Positions 4,712 to 5,009 of a stretch of DNA of 5,009 nucleotides are shown piece by piece. A program made the position numbers and the translations under genes. The notes beneath the pieces were generated by a model that ran no database searches, was not told where the DNA came from, and worked only from the letters and a program-made list of their open reading frames with translations. This DNA comes from Methanoregulaceae archaeon (lineage in GTDB: Archaea; Halobacteriota; Methanomicrobia; Methanomicrobiales; Methanospirillaceae). The stretch is taken from contig JACTVF010000203.1 in the NCBI GenBank assembly GCA_019695435.1, positions 1 to 5,009 on the forward strand, given 5' to 3'. Numbering within the stretch: the stretch's first letter is position 1; each line of letters starts with the position of its first letter.

Positions 4712-5009
4712 ATGACCACCCGCTTCTTCACCAACCTCGACGAACACACACTGTTCAAGAAGTTTCAGGGTGTATTCGAGAGCAACACCGACATCGAGCG
4801 GTTCGATGCGCTCGTTGGTTATCTGCGCTCATCGGGATATTTCGCGCTCCGGCCGTATCTGGAAAAGGTTCCACACATTCGCATCCTCGTTGGCATCAAC
4901 GTGGATTCCATCATGGCCGATTACCACCGGCGCGGTTTGCTTTTTTTGGCCGACCCGACCAAGGCCCTTGACGAGTTCCGCAGCTGGCTGCGTAACGACA
5001 TCCAAAGCG
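4712..5009 (+). CDS. N-terminus of a probable PLD-like/helicase protein (putative defence or restriction gene), partial
   Basis: The first 99 residues run open to the window end. It begins MTTRFFTNLDEHTLFKKFQG and has FDALVGYLRSSGYFALRPYLEKVPHIRILVGINVD (31-65). This pattern resembles the N-terminal PLD-like region of long SNF2/superfamily II helicase proteins found in restriction or phage-defence loci: a strand with ALVGY, a helix ending in GYF, then K-x-x-x-IRILVGIN. That memory-based assignment rests only on the N-terminus. The catalytic HKD motifs and helicase motifs would be beyond the window. The ATG at 4712 is the natural start, with TTRFFTN directly following and no coding upstream; no Shine-Dalgarno is seen. 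It is separated from the transfer operon by the hairpin region, so it is probably cargo with its own promoter. A methyltransferase gene nearby would support a restriction role. Confidence 0.68.
   Translation, partial: MTTRFFTNLDEHTLFKKFQGVFESNTDIERFDALVGYLRSSGYFALRPYLEKVPHIRILVGINVDSIMADYHRRGLLFLADPTKALDEFRSWLRNDIQS

Overview
This looks like part of a conjugative or integrative element from a Gram-negative bacterium with moderate to high GC. The protein sequences resemble those I associate with Verrucomicrobiota (Pedosphaera/Limisphaera-like lineages), but that is from memory and was not searched. Most genes lack a clear Shine-Dalgarno sequence, and several start or stop by overlapping their neighbour.

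Layout. 1-400 (minus strand) is the N-terminal 133 residues of a MobF (TrwC/TraI-type) relaxase, cut by the window edge. 401-482 is a short divergent spacer with a perfect 15-bp palindrome. 483-1018 holds two small plus-strand genes of unknown function, 2 bp apart. 1019-1440 is non-coding and filled with a degenerate array of [A/T]TCCACG sites. The sites sit at steps of 6, 11, 17, 23 or 28 bp, and near-identical blocks bound the core. 1441-4409 is a tight operon of four overlapping genes: a small HTH-like protein with a basic, disordered tail; a ParA/MinD-family ATPase; a 122-residue protein with a C-terminal membrane anchor; and a VirD4/TrwB-type coupling ATPase. 4410-4711 is an intergenic stretch with three related hairpin units and smaller inverted repeats. 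4712-5009 is the start of a further gene, most like the N-terminus of large PLD-like/helicase proteins seen in defence or restriction loci; it runs off the window.

How it fits together. The order site array, DNA-binding protein, ParA-like ATPase, small membrane protein matches the oriT-proximal traK-traL-traM order of RP4/IncP. Here it is joined to a coupling protein and set near a MobF relaxase. The simplest model is a DNA-processing module. The array is a wrapped accessory site (oriT leader or centromere-like), bound by the 1441 product. The ParA-like ATPase and the membrane protein position or tether the complex, and the coupling ATPase feeds relaxase-bound DNA to a type IV secretion channel encoded elsewhere. 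The hairpin region marks the boundary to probable cargo (the putative defence gene).

The most unusual feature is the phased array at about 1060-1447. Its spacing is not a multiple of 3, so it is not explained by coding, and it fits a lattice of roughly 5.6 bp.
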